A program made the translations under genes and the position numbers. Under the pieces are notes generated by a model, which was not told where the DNA came from, did not search any database, and saw nothing but the letters and a program-made list of their open reading frames with translations. Positions 1 to 6,196 of a DNA stretch of 56,355 bases are shown here, in pieces (position 1 is the stretch's first letter; each line of letters starts with the position of its first letter). Source of the stretch: Nocardia cyriacigeorgica (GTDB taxonomy: Bacteria > Actinomycetota > Actinomycetes > Mycobacteriales > Mycobacteriaceae); NCBI RefSeq assembly GCF_010858045.1, contig NZ_JAAGVC010000035.1, positions 1 through 56,355 on the forward strand. Direction: 5' to 3'.

Positions 1-107
1 GTCTCGGGCCCCGGCCGAAATCTCCCCGCAACGCCCATATTCACCCCCCGAGCCCCTAGATTCGACCCCTAGAACACCCATAATCGCACGTCAAACGGGT
101 CTTTGAG

Positions 108-401
108 TCACTCATATTTCAGGTTGACCAGTCGGTTGTCTGAGTAGTCACCCGACAGATGGATAACCCCCCGGCATCCTTCGGGTTTTGGGCCTAGGAA
201 CGCGCTGGCGACCAGTGTATGCACATCGTGTGTGCGTTTAACGCCATCCTTGTTCAGGTTGATCCGCATGTATCCACTTCGGGACGATTCCCTAGCCTTC
301 ATGATCTTATGGGGTTCTCGTTTGATGCTGCGTATGCATCCTTGGTCGCTTACCTCGTAGTGTCCAACGTATCCGGGGATCGGCATCCATCGTTGAGTCA
401 T
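108..401 (-). CDS. NUMOD4/HNH homing-endonuclease-like protein
   Basis: A protein of about 97 residues. The N-terminus has a NUMOD4 DNA-binding motif (WMPIPGYVGHYEVSDQG, then RSI). The second half resembles the HNH_3 core: an HTLVASAFLGPKPEG segment, a second His, then GD and DNRLVNL. Such proteins nick DNA in phages and related elements. The usual C-terminal tail after NLKY is missing, so it is either minimal or truncated. The start at 401 is chosen because ACGGAG lies 9 nt upstream; the longer reading from 428 has no such site. It is the last minus-strand gene seen at the left end of the element. Confidence 0.75.
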   Translation of the reverse strand: MTQRWMPIPGYVGHYEVSDQGCIRSIKREPHKIMKARESSRSGYMRINLNKDGVKRTHDVHTLVASAFLGPKPEGCRGVIHLSGDYSDNRLVNLKYE

Positions 402-431
402 TATTGTTTTCTCCGTTTGATAGCACAATAG

Positions 432-467
432 AGCCCCCTAATGCTGGGACCTGTGCATTAGGGGGCT
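432..467 (-). terminator. Hairpin terminator between element genes
   Basis: A perfect 12-bp inverted repeat (AGCCCCCTAATG, 12-nt loop, CATTAGGGGGCT) lies just after the minus-strand gene ending at 490. There is no T tract, so factor-independent termination is inferred from the stem and its position. Confidence 0.6.
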
Positions 468-489
468 GAATGTGACGGTTTAGTTGTGC

Positions 490-1182
490 CTATTCGGCGG
501 CTGGACGGTTGAGCGTTCTGTAGTCCTCTGGCTTGTCAAGCATGCGGATTTTTACCCCTGCCTCTGCAAGGGCTTTCCAGCTATTCTTTTCGTCGTATGC
601 TGACCAAATCAATTCAGGTTCTACCGTGTCTGTGTCTGCGATCAGTGGCAGGCGTGAATCCCTTCCCACGATATGCCGTCCTGACAGGTAGAACAAGGAC
701 CGGATGACCGGCACGTAGCTGTCTAGCTCCGCTGCAAGGGTCTTGCCGTCCATCCATGCTTGTCGTTCCTTTTCGCTCAGCTTCACAATCGTCTCGGCAG
801 ACTCATCTGGGTCGATGATCTGAACGGCTTTCGTGAAACGTTGAGCGGCGTTGTCGAACTTTCTCTTGATCAGATTCCAGTTCTGCTGAGAGCTGTTCGT
901 GCGGTAGTCGGCAATCAGTGCGTCAAGCGCCACCTTCAGAACGTCGTCGTTTCCGTGGGAGCTGTTTGAGTAGGCTTGGCTGAGTGCGATAAGTTCAGGA
1001 ATGTTCGCATCAATTTCCGGGTTTACAACGGCGTTGATCAACTGTTGCCGGTATGGATTCGCGTCGTTGAGGCATTCCGATAGTCGCTGTTGAATGCTGT
1101 TGTATCGGTCGGTAACGGTGCATCCTGCCTGAACGATCGAACGAATTTCACCCGTCCAGTAATGGTATCGGTCGTGAATCAT
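490..1182 (-). CDS. Hypothetical element protein, 230 aa
   Basis: No family recognised. The protein is soluble, mostly helical in appearance and rich in charged and Gln/Asn residues, with no signal peptide, membrane segment or metal-binding cysteine cluster. It is preceded on the same strand by a 56-residue protein (1246-1416) and followed by a strong hairpin, so it appears to end a transcript of small element genes. Codon usage is less GC-rich at third positions than in chromosomal genes to the right, which fits a mobile-element origin. It could be a phage-type accessory protein; nothing in the sequence decides its function. Confidence 0.7.
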   Translation of the reverse strand: MIHDRYHYWTGEIRSIVQAGCTVTDRYNSIQQRLSECLNDANPYRQQLINAVVNPEIDANIPELIALSQAYSNSSHGNDDVLKVALDALIADYRTNSSQQNWNLIKRKFDNAAQRFTKAVQIIDPDESAETIVKLSEKERQAWMDGKTLAAELDSYVPVIRSLFYLSGRHIVGRDSRLPLIADTDTVEPELIWSAYDEKNSWKALAEAGVKIRMLDKPEDYRTLNRPAAE

Positions 1183-1245
1183 GCATGGCTCCTAATTGTT
1201 GATTCTTCTCTGTTGTGTGAGTGTCCGCTGTAGGCGGAGCGTGAT

Positions 1246-1416
1246 CTACCTTCGGTTGAAGGCGTTTTCAGTTGCTTTGAGAAGTGCCTCCGAATCCGGA
1301 TCGTGCTCCTGTTGGGGTGCATAATTCGGCGAGTGGTGGGGTTCTTCGAGGTCATAGTTGTTCAAATCTGCGATGATTTGAGCGGCTGTGAGTCGCCACC
1401 GTTCTTTGTCAGACAT
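1246..1416 (-). CDS. Small hypothetical protein, 56 aa
   Basis: A short reading frame starting MSDKERWRLTAAQIIADLNN and ending in AFNRR. A GAAAGGA Shine-Dalgarno-like site lies 8 nt ahead of the ATG at 1416. It fills the gap between the genes at 490-1182 and 1444-1881 on the same strand. It has an N-terminal predicted amphipathic helix and a His/Pro/Gln-rich middle. Function unknown. Support rests on the ribosome-binding site, the co-directional context and the lack of any better frame. Confidence 0.6.
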   Translation of the reverse strand: MSDKERWRLTAAQIIADLNNYDLEEPHHSPNYAPQQEHDPDSEALLKATENAFNRR

Positions 1417-1443
1417 TTGGTTCGTTCCTTTCGGGTCTATTGG

Positions 1444-1881
1444 TTAGATTCCGGGGCCGTTGGCTAGATGTTCAAACGACCCGTTTAGGTCGTTGCTACC
1501 GGCTGGCCGAAATTCGAGGTCTGAACCAGCTTGCTGGTTTTGTGCCTTAAACCAGTCGAGGTTTTCGCGCCGCAATCTCTCGCCTGTGGTCTCTGCATCA
1601 GCGTTATACGCCCCGTATGGGGCTCTGGAGTGCATTCCATGGTCGGGGTTGTCGAACCTGGCCATCAGGGTGTCTCGTAGGTCATTCCGACCCGCGTATT
1701 CATCCCGTATGGCTTCCGCTAGCGCTTCACTGTCGGTGTCGAGTAGTTCGCTTGGGGGCGTATTCAGAGCCTGTTTCAAGGCTTCCACGTTGGCTTTTAG
1801 TGGGTCTGGTTCGCCGTTGAGGTCTGCTTTAAGGGCCTCGGTTAGGTCGTACCTGTAGAGATGTCGTCGGTTTGGGAACAT
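1444..1881 (-). CDS. Hypothetical element protein, 145 aa
   Basis: An acidic soluble protein with no recognised family. Residues 10-75 look helical and charged (a DLTEALKADLNGE-type pattern), and the last third is rich in Gly, Asn and Gln. No signal peptide, membrane segment or catalytic motif is visible. The start at 1881 follows directly on the gene ending at 1893 in the same minus-strand run, with an 11-nt gap, so the genes are probably co-transcribed. The role is unknown; the context says accessory gene of an integrated element. Confidence 0.65.
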   Translation of the reverse strand: MFPNRRHLYRYDLTEALKADLNGEPDPLKANVEALKQALNTPPSELLDTDSEALAEAIRDEYAGRNDLRDTLMARFDNPDHGMHSRAPYGAYNADAETTGERLRRENLDWFKAQNQQAGSDLEFRPAGSNDLNGSFEHLANGPGI

Positions 1882-1892
1882 GATTGCTGTCC

Positions 1893-2090
1893 TTATTTGC
1901 TGTTAGACCATTGGTGAATGTTGGCGTAAACATGGTCTGGTACGGGTTCGGGCATGTCAGCGTTTGGGTTTACGGTTCCGTATGCGCCGTGCCAACTGTT
2001 GCCGGCATGCTCTGTGATCACTTCACGTTCTTTGGCTTCGTATTGAGTTGCGAGGATAGCTAGCTGTTTAAGCTGCTGTATGTGGTCCAT
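1893..2090 (-). CDS. Small hypothetical protein, 65 aa
   Basis: Begins MDHIQQLKQLAILATQYEAK, a helical charged N-terminus, and ends in a His/Trp-containing tail. The start at 2090 is preferred because CAGGAAG lies about 10 nt upstream; the in-frame ATG at 2126 has no ribosome-binding site. With this start it overlaps the 3' end of the ADP-ribosyltransferase-like gene by 23 nt, suggesting translational coupling. No family recognised. A partner or antidote for the upstream enzyme is possible on position alone but has no sequence support. Confidence 0.55.
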   Translation of the reverse strand: MDHIQQLKQLAILATQYEAKEREVITEHAGNSWHGAYGTVNPNADMPEPVPDHVYANIHQWSNSK

Positions 2091-2496
2091 TTGGAGTTGC
2101 TTCCTGCTTGTAGTGAACGTTGTCATGGGCGTAAGTGCTCAACATGAGTTGGAATGCTGATGTCGTTGGTTTTTCCCAAGCGACTCGTTCAAGAAGGGTG
2201 ATGCGGTCAGGTGGTATATTTGCGAGACAGCATCGTTCTCCGGCCAGAATCCGCAGCATTGGAAGCCCAGACACATCGACCTCTAGAACAACACCGGTTT
2301 TGCTTCTGCTTGTGGAATACAGTTTCGCCATGCGTGGGTCTACAGCGAGGTAGACGGCTACTGGATCGTTGGCGAGGGCTTTGGGGTTGCGGGGTTGGAG
2401 TCCGTCCCGCTGTATCGCATCTAGATGCTTTTCCGATGTGCCGTGGTACAGCGTTTCACCTGGTGCACCTATGTAGTTCGGTTTCCAAACTCTCAT
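2068..2496 (-). CDS. ADP-ribosyltransferase-fold protein (KptA/DarT/Arr-like)
   Basis: A 142-residue protein. Residues 17-20 are YHGT, followed by LDAIQRDGLQP (about 25-35) and VYLAVD (48-53), then IPPDRI (94-99). A YHGT strand, an 'I..DGL.P' helix and a VYL strand are typical of the ADP-ribosyltransferase superfamily (Tpt1/KptA, DarT, Arr), which bind NAD and modify RNA, DNA, proteins or drugs. The true start is the ATG at 2496, which overlaps the stop of the upstream HTH gene (ATGA). A catalytic Glu is not obvious, so the substrate cannot be named and it may be inactive. Confidence 0.55.
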   Translation of the reverse strand: MRVWKPNYIGAPGETLYHGTSEKHLDAIQRDGLQPRNPKALANDPVAVYLAVDPRMAKLYSTSRSKTGVVLEVDVSGLPMLRILAGERCCLANIPPDRITLLERVAWEKPTTSAFQLMLSTYAHDNVHYKQEATPNGPHTAA

Positions 2497-2690
2497 CGTG
2501 TGGTGTCTCTGTCTGCGTAGCCGCCGCGTTGTTCCTTGGCTGTTTTCAGTTCGGATAGCCGGTACTGGTAGATGCCGGACTTCTTGCGTTGACTGATTAG
2601 GCCGAGTCTGTACCATCGGCGGAGTGTTTCAGGGCTGCGTCCAATTACTGCGGCGGCTGAGTGCTCGTACACCCAGTTGTCTGGGCTCAT
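2493..2690 (-). CDS. Small MerR-like helix-turn-helix protein
   Basis: A 65-residue protein whose core (YEHSAAAVIGRSPETLRRWY, then R.GLI....R...YRL.EL) matches the single winged HTH of MerR/excisionase-type proteins: a recognition helix around PETLRRWYRLG and a wing carrying YQYRLSEL. It probably binds DNA as an element regulator or recombination directionality factor. The start is the ATG at 2690 because GGAGGT lies 6 nt upstream; the GTG at 2708 sits ahead of that site. Its stop overlaps the next start by 4 nt, so it is translationally coupled to the ADP-ribosyltransferase-like gene. Confidence 0.7.
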   Translation of the reverse strand: MSPDNWVYEHSAAAVIGRSPETLRRWYRLGLISQRKKSGIYQYRLSELKTAKEQRGGYADRDTTR

Positions 2691-2750
2691 GCTGGTACCT
2701 CCGTTCACGCTTTCATTGCCGCATATAAGGCATTCTCTGGGTTAAAAGGG

Positions 2751-2792
2751 AAGGGCCTCTAGCCCGGCGTACATACCGAACTAGAGGCCCTT
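2751..2792 (-). terminator. Strong hairpin terminator
   Basis: A perfect 12-bp stem (AAGGGCCTCTAG and CTAGAGGCCCTT) with an 18-nt loop. On the minus strand it is followed by CCCTTTTAA, so it most likely ends the transcript of the NUMOD4 gene at 2987-3457. No gene is seen between 2793 and 2986. Confidence 0.65.
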
Positions 2793-2986
2793 GCCTATCA
2801 CTTTGGCTTTGCTCTAGTGAGCGTCAGTGTGTGGGGGAGGAAACGCAATGGACTTATCTAGGCGACAAGGTTGTACCGACCCACACACCAATCACAAGTT
2901 TCACCTACAGGGTGGAACCATAGTTTTAACCCCTGTGCCGTGGCTCCAAATCGGCTTCACAGTTGAACCTAGATACCCCTCCACCA

Positions 2987-3457
2987 TCAAACCTGGCCGA
3001 AGGTTTGCCGAACCAACTTACGTACAGACCTGCCAAACGGCTTACCACCTCGACGCAAATACACCACGCCATTTTCACGGTGTTTGAGTTCCTGACCTAC
3101 CCGCATCACTCCACGTTTATCGACACGGGTAACCGACTTCACCACACCTGACGCACTGATCAGATAGTCAGGGAACCCCGGAATCGGTTTGAACGTCTCC
3201 ATGTCGGACTGCGATACTTCTACCTCAGTTCCATCTACCCGATACAGGTTGGCATTCGCTAACGCTGCTGCTCTACCGCGTAGCTTCATCCGCTCAGATA
3301 CACGCAACACGTCATAGATTGGATCGGTAGTAGCTTCTTCCCGCATCACTCGATACGTTCCACAAGGGCAGAAGGCGTGAGGACTTGTCTCCGACTCGAA
3401 CACTGGTGTTGTGTATTCACCGCATCCACTGCATGGATAGTCGGGTGTTGTAGACAT
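2987..3457 (-). CDS. Zinc-ribbon NUMOD4 protein
   Basis: 156 residues. The first 35 carry two CxxC/CxC knuckles (CSGC and, about 20 residues later, CPCG) that could bind one zinc ion. Residues about 90-112 form a NUMOD4 motif (FKPIPGFPDYLISASG, then VKSV), a DNA-binding module of phage homing endonucleases. The C-terminus stops at KLVRQTFGQV, where an HNH_3 nuclease core would usually begin, so the nuclease part is missing. It may be a DNA-binding remnant or a regulator. It is followed by a hairpin terminator and divergent from the gene at 3552. Confidence 0.65.
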   Translation of the reverse strand: MSTTPDYPCSGCGEYTTPVFESETSPHAFCPCGTYRVMREEATTDPIYDVLRVSERMKLRGRAAALANANLYRVDGTEVEVSQSDMETFKPIPGFPDYLISASGVVKSVTRVDKRGVMRVGQELKHRENGVVYLRRGGKPFGRSVRKLVRQTFGQV

Positions 3458-3551
3458 ACTTAATACCGCCTGATTTCAATTCTGAGAGACTTTCAAAGCG
3501 AAATGGTGTATTGGCGAGGCTGCTAGAATCCAGCTAGCCAGGAGGGATACC

Positions 3552-3872
3552 ATGACCAACAGTGACGACGACCTTCTAACCCAACTCGACGCCCTAATAG
3601 ATTCCAAACTCGAAACACGGGACGAACTCGCAGACATTAAGACCGAGTTCCGTTCGATCACATCCGAGATTCAAGCCATAGGCAGCCAACTTGACGCCAA
3701 CCACGAAGAAGTCATGCAAGCTATCGGAAATATTTCCGCCAGACTCGGCGATAGCCAGCAGGGATTAACTAGCCATCCTTGGGGAGTGGGTGACAGGTTC
3801 ACCGAAATCAACAGCAAGTTGGATGCGATGACGGAGACAGTGAAAGTGATCCACAACCGACTACCCAAGTAG
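3552..3872 (+). CDS. Coiled-coil hypothetical protein, 106 aa
   Basis: Almost the whole protein shows heptad-like spacing of hydrophobic residues (LLTQLDALIDSKLETRDEL, then LDANHEEVMQAIGNISARL), so it probably forms a coiled-coil oligomer. It ends in VKVIHNRLPK. AGGAGG lies about 6 nt ahead of the ATG, one of the best ribosome-binding sites in the element. It is one of only two plus-strand genes in the element and is divergent from the NUMOD4 gene, with about 95 nt between them. Function unknown. Confidence 0.7.
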   Translation: MTNSDDDLLTQLDALIDSKLETRDELADIKTEFRSITSEIQAIGSQLDANHEEVMQAIGNISARLGDSQQGLTSHPWGVGDRFTEINSKLDAMTETVKVIHNRLPK

Positions 3873-3902
3873 CAGCATCCAGCAAACGTTATCGGCTACG
3901 CC

Positions 3903-4160
3903 TCATGACGCGGAGGAAGGGAACCAGCACGTCAACACCCTCAACTGACCAGACGTGTTCGTGTACCGCTTCGTCAGCTCTTGAACCACCGGCTGACCGA
4001 AGAACGAGCGAGCATAACCGAGATGGGCTGAACCAACACCCTGCACCTCTGCCGTCAGAATGGATAGCGTTCCGTCTGGCTCAACATCTATCAGGGCGTC
4101 GATCGTGTCACCTTTGAAGGTGGTAATTGTGGTGACAGTCGTTTGTGGTTCGGAAGGCAT
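3903..4160 (-). CDS. Hypothetical element protein, 85 aa
   Basis: A small protein rich in Thr and Val at the N-terminus (TTVTTITTFKGDTIDALIDV) with alternating hydrophobic residues that suggest a beta-rich fold. There is no transmembrane segment or known motif. An AAGGA site lies about 12 nt upstream of the ATG. It follows the replication-initiator gene on the same strand, but a hairpin stands between them, so it may be transcribed separately or by read-through. No homologue recognised. Confidence 0.5.
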   Translation of the reverse strand: MPSEPQTTVTTITTFKGDTIDALIDVEPDGTLSILTAEVQGVGSAHLGYARSFFGQPVVQELTKRYTNTSGQLRVLTCWFPSSAS

Positions 4161-4208
4161 TTGGGATATCTGTCCTTCGGAAAGATGACGCGGAAGGGGA
4201 ACAGAAAC

Positions 4209-4221
4209 GCCCGAAACGGGC
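4209..4221 (-). terminator. Hairpin terminator after the initiator gene
   Basis: GCCCG-AAA-CGGGC forms a short GC stem. On the minus strand it is followed by GTTTCTGTT, the layout of an intrinsic terminator, 61 nt past the stop of the gene at 4282-5025. Confidence 0.55.
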
Positions 4222-4281
4222 TCTAGCTTGCTCTGTAAGCTTTCGAGAACTGTTCCCCTATTCGTCTCTATGGAATCTAAT

Positions 4282-5025
4282 TCAGTCTGCGCTAACCCGC
4301 ATATCCATGCCCCTCAGCTTCCTAGCCAGTTGCAGCAGCCTTCTTTCATCCTGGGATTCGTGTATCTTGCCGGACCCTCCAACGCTGTTCCATAGCTTCG
4401 GGAGATGCCTTCTTACTTCATCGGGTCCAAAGACTCTTGTAGCGTCGCTGATTATCTCACCTCTTAGGTCGTCCACCCTAGTCTCTTCTTCCGCGTCCGA
4501 GCCGTCAGGCGAGATTGAACTATTTGCAGGATCGGGCGTAGGCCGATCTAGAATAGTCTTATTATTTAGAATAGTCTTCTCATGGTCTTCTATGTTGGGC
4601 GTTATCCGCCCACCGATATGGGCGTTATCCGCCCACTGCTCACCTGCCCTATGGGCGTTATCCGCCCTACCGGCATTGATCGGTTCCGACAACTTCTCTC
4701 GATCTTCGGGGCTGAAACGGCAGTCTGCAACGTGGTAGACCGTGTTCACCCTCCCGCCGCGATGCCCGAACACTGGTTGCCGAACTAGATACCCACAGGC
4801 TTCCGCGTCATCAATTCCCCCAAGAATGGCGTTCTTGTGCATGCCCATATCCTTCTGCATCTGTGCCTTACTGGGGTGGTATCCATCCTTATGGGACAAC
4901 AGGTAGAGGACAACGGCTTTACCTCTCGGGGAGAGATTCCCGCGAGCGAAACTGTTACCAGTCTTGCTGTAGTTCGATTCAGGCGCGTAATGGCGTTTGA
5001 CTTCGATAAGCCGTTCTTTGCTCAT
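4282..5025 (-). CDS. Winged-helix replication initiator-like protein (lambda O-type layout)
   Basis: 247 residues. The first about 90 form a winged-helix domain (LSPRGKAVVLYLLSHKDGYH, then a QMQKDMGMHKNAILGGIDDAE helix pair and an LVRQPVFGHRGGRVNTVYHV wing), as in plasmid and phage initiators. The linker at about 115-155 is encoded by repeated DNA: three 17-bp iterons and an AT-rich stretch with a 12-bp repeat. The C-terminal acidic region (about 165-247) ends in a helical QDERRLLQLARKLRG segment that could contact a helicase or loader. An initiator that binds sites within its own gene is known from phage lambda O. Its start overlaps the upstream stop by 4 nt. Function is inferred from fold and DNA layout. 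Confidence 0.6.
   Translation of the reverse strand: MSKERLIEVKRHYAPESNYSKTGNSFARGNLSPRGKAVVLYLLSHKDGYHPSKAQMQKDMGMHKNAILGGIDDAEACGYLVRQPVFGHRGGRVNTVYHVADCRFSPEDREKLSEPINAGRADNAHRAGEQWADNAHIGGRITPNIEDHEKTILNNKTILDRPTPDPANSSISPDGSDAEEETRVDDLRGEIISDATRVFGPDEVRRHLPKLWNSVGGSGKIHESQDERRLLQLARKLRGMDMRVSAD
4549..4668. repeat. Iteron cluster and AT-rich repeat: candidate origin of replication
   Basis: Three copies of TGGGCGTTATCCGCCCA (4596-4612, 4619-4635, and 4652-4668 with a final T) lie in the same orientation. Each is an inverted repeat (GGGCG-TTATC-CGCCC). Spacings of 23 and 33 bp differ by about one helical turn, so the sites share a helix face. Immediately beside them is an AT-rich stretch with two copies of TAGAATAGTCTT (4549-4560, 4567-4578), a candidate unwinding element. 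All of it lies within the initiator gene. Confidence 0.65.
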
Positions 5026-5453
5026 TTTCCCATCACGTCCTGTGCAAGCTCGGTACGCATGTGATCAATATCCAGGATCGCGTTCTGAACCTTTTCCATG
5101 TCCGGCACTGCCCGCTGATGCATGACGTACGTTAGGAACGCAACTTCTAGCCGACGCACCCTGTCGTGTAGCTGCCAGACGTCCATCTGGTCTACTGGCG
5201 CTTGTGTCTGGTCCTGCGCATCAAACAATGACGGCTGCCCCTCGTCTGCCCGTTCCGTGTCGGCAGGCATAGACCACACATTCAACTTGCCGACTTTGCG
5301 TGTACGGAAACCGCCACTAGACCTAGCGACACTGATCGTTGCCGCCTTATAGCCAGCTTCCATAGCCAATTGCATTACCAGCTTGGCCGGTACTTCACCG
5401 TTAGCGTCCGCATGGTCGCGGATTGTTTGAGCTATGAACTCACGTGCTGTCAT
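5022..5453 (-). CDS. Hypothetical DNA-associated protein, 143 aa
   Basis: The N-terminal 60 residues look like a small winged-helix unit (an AREFIAQTIRDHAD helix, then AKLVMQLAMEAGYKAATISV and KVGKLNVWSMP). A Gln/Asp-rich linker and a helical C-terminal part follow (WQLHDRVRRLEVAFLTYV). It sits directly upstream of the initiator-like gene, with a 4-nt overlap, and directly downstream of a 33-residue frame with a TGATG overlap, so the three are translationally coupled. The ATG at 5453 is preferred over the GTG at 5456 because of that coupling. It may assist replication; this is inferred from position only. Confidence 0.6.
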   Translation of the reverse strand: MTAREFIAQTIRDHADANGEVPAKLVMQLAMEAGYKAATISVARSSGGFRTRKVGKLNVWSMPADTERADEGQPSLFDAQDQTQAPVDQMDVWQLHDRVRRLEVAFLTYVMHQRAVPDMEKVQNAILDIDHMRTELAQDVMGK

Positions 5454-5554
5454 CACTTAGCATTCTCCTGTCGGGAGTCATTCGAATTGTGGATTTCGTA
5501 ATCAATGGTTGCGCCGAGACGGTTAAGTGCGGCTCGAACGTCGGCAGTGGACAT
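5453..5554 (-). CDS. 33-residue leader protein of the replication operon
   Basis: A very short frame (MSTADVRAALNRLGATIDYE, ending QENAK). GGAG lies 8 nt before the ATG, and its TGA overlaps the next ATG (TGATG). The AGGAG for the downstream gene lies inside this frame. It may be a real small protein or a translated leader that couples expression of the next two genes. No family recognised. Confidence 0.5.
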   Translation of the reverse strand: MSTADVRAALNRLGATIDYEIHNSNDSRQENAK

Positions 5555-5746
5555 AGGTGTATCTCCAATCGAATAGCCCTGATAGCCCGAAAAAGGGGGA
5601 TGGAATGGCCGTAGACGGCTCAGGGTGGGTTGGGGATAGGAGAGGGTAGGCGAGGAGCGGAACTAGAGGCTGGTCCGGTTACGGACGGTTGCAGGTCATC
5701 GAGCTAGCCGGTTTCACCTGGGAGGATGCCAGTGCCGGCCGAACGC

Positions 5747-5953
5747 TCAACGATGGTTGAGAGTCCGGTTATCGCCATCCATGAACGCTGCAAGAACGGT
5801 CGCCTTGATCCGATAGCCGTTCCCGGCCTTGAAGCCTCGTAGTCGTCCGTCCTTGATCATGTTGTCAACGGTCCGGGCTGTAACCCGCAGTCTGGCTGCC
5901 ACTTCGGGAGCGGTGTACACGTGGTCGATAGCGACTGTTTCAGGCAGCGGCAC
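5747..5953 (-). CDS. Excisionase-family HTH protein
   Basis: 68 residues with the HTH_17/excisionase pattern: YTAPEVAARLRVTARTVDNM is the helix-turn-helix, then IKDGRLRGFKAGNGYRIKAT is the wing, and LAAFMD is the last helix. Such proteins bind near attachment sites to direct excision or act as small repressors. It starts with GTG at 5953, with AGGAGG 9 nt upstream inside the 3' end of the preceding small frame. It lies upstream of the replication genes, separated by 192 nt without a clear gene, and is transcribed away from the divergent HTH gene at 6197, as in a lysogeny switch. Confidence 0.75.
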   Translation of the reverse strand: MPLPETVAIDHVYTAPEVAARLRVTARTVDNMIKDGRLRGFKAGNGYRIKATVLAAFMDGDNRTLNHR

Positions 5954-6086
5954 GGGTAGTCGCCTCCTGGGTGGTGGATGTTTGCAGTAGCCGAGCGATT
6001 CGGTGTAGGGCTTCCTGGCTTGGTGTTGGTGCTGCTGCTACGACTTGTCGGCAGTGTTCGAGCACGTTAGGGGATAGTGGGGACAT
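5940..6086 (-). CDS. Small hypothetical protein, 48 aa
   Basis: Begins MSPLSPNVLEHCRQVVAAAP and ends in TTRAAA. A GAGGAA site lies about 11 nt ahead of the ATG; a longer reading from an ATG 30 nt upstream lacks a site. It overlaps the start of the excisionase-like gene by 14 nt, and its coding sequence contains that gene's AGGAGG. It is the first minus-strand frame after the divergent regulatory region. Function unknown. Confidence 0.4.
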   Translation of the reverse strand: MSPLSPNVLEHCRQVVAAAPTPSQEALHRIARLLQTSTTQEATTRAAA

Positions 6087-6120
6087 GGATAGCGATTCCT
6101 CGGTGTGGTGCTGCATCGGT

Positions 6121-6147
6121 ATCGACCAACGGTGTTGTTGGTTCGAT
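6121..6147. promoter_or_regulatory. Palindromic operator candidate in the divergent region
   Basis: ATCGACCAAC, a 6-nt spacer, then GTTGGTTCGAT form an inverted repeat with a single extra T in the right arm. It lies between the minus-strand HTH/replication genes and the plus-strand HTH gene, where a switch repressor would be expected to bind. Confidence 0.45.
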
Positions 6148-6196
6148 CCGGTTTCGCTGAATGCCTTCAGCTAATGCACTCCGGTTGTGCTATCTG

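Noticed and set aside
1..107. Direct repeat CCCCTAGA (53-60 and 66-73) as a possible attachment site
   Set aside because: The repeat is short and has no counterpart in 8010-8135, so it cannot be tied to the element boundary.
2827..3151. Plus-strand frames opposite the NUMOD4 gene
   Set aside because: They overlap its 3' end and a terminator region, and their sequence is low in information with no start site.
4549..4668. CRISPR array reading of the repeat cluster
   Set aside because: Only three repeats of 17 bp with unequal short spacers inside a coding sequence, and no cas gene. The iteron interpretation is better.
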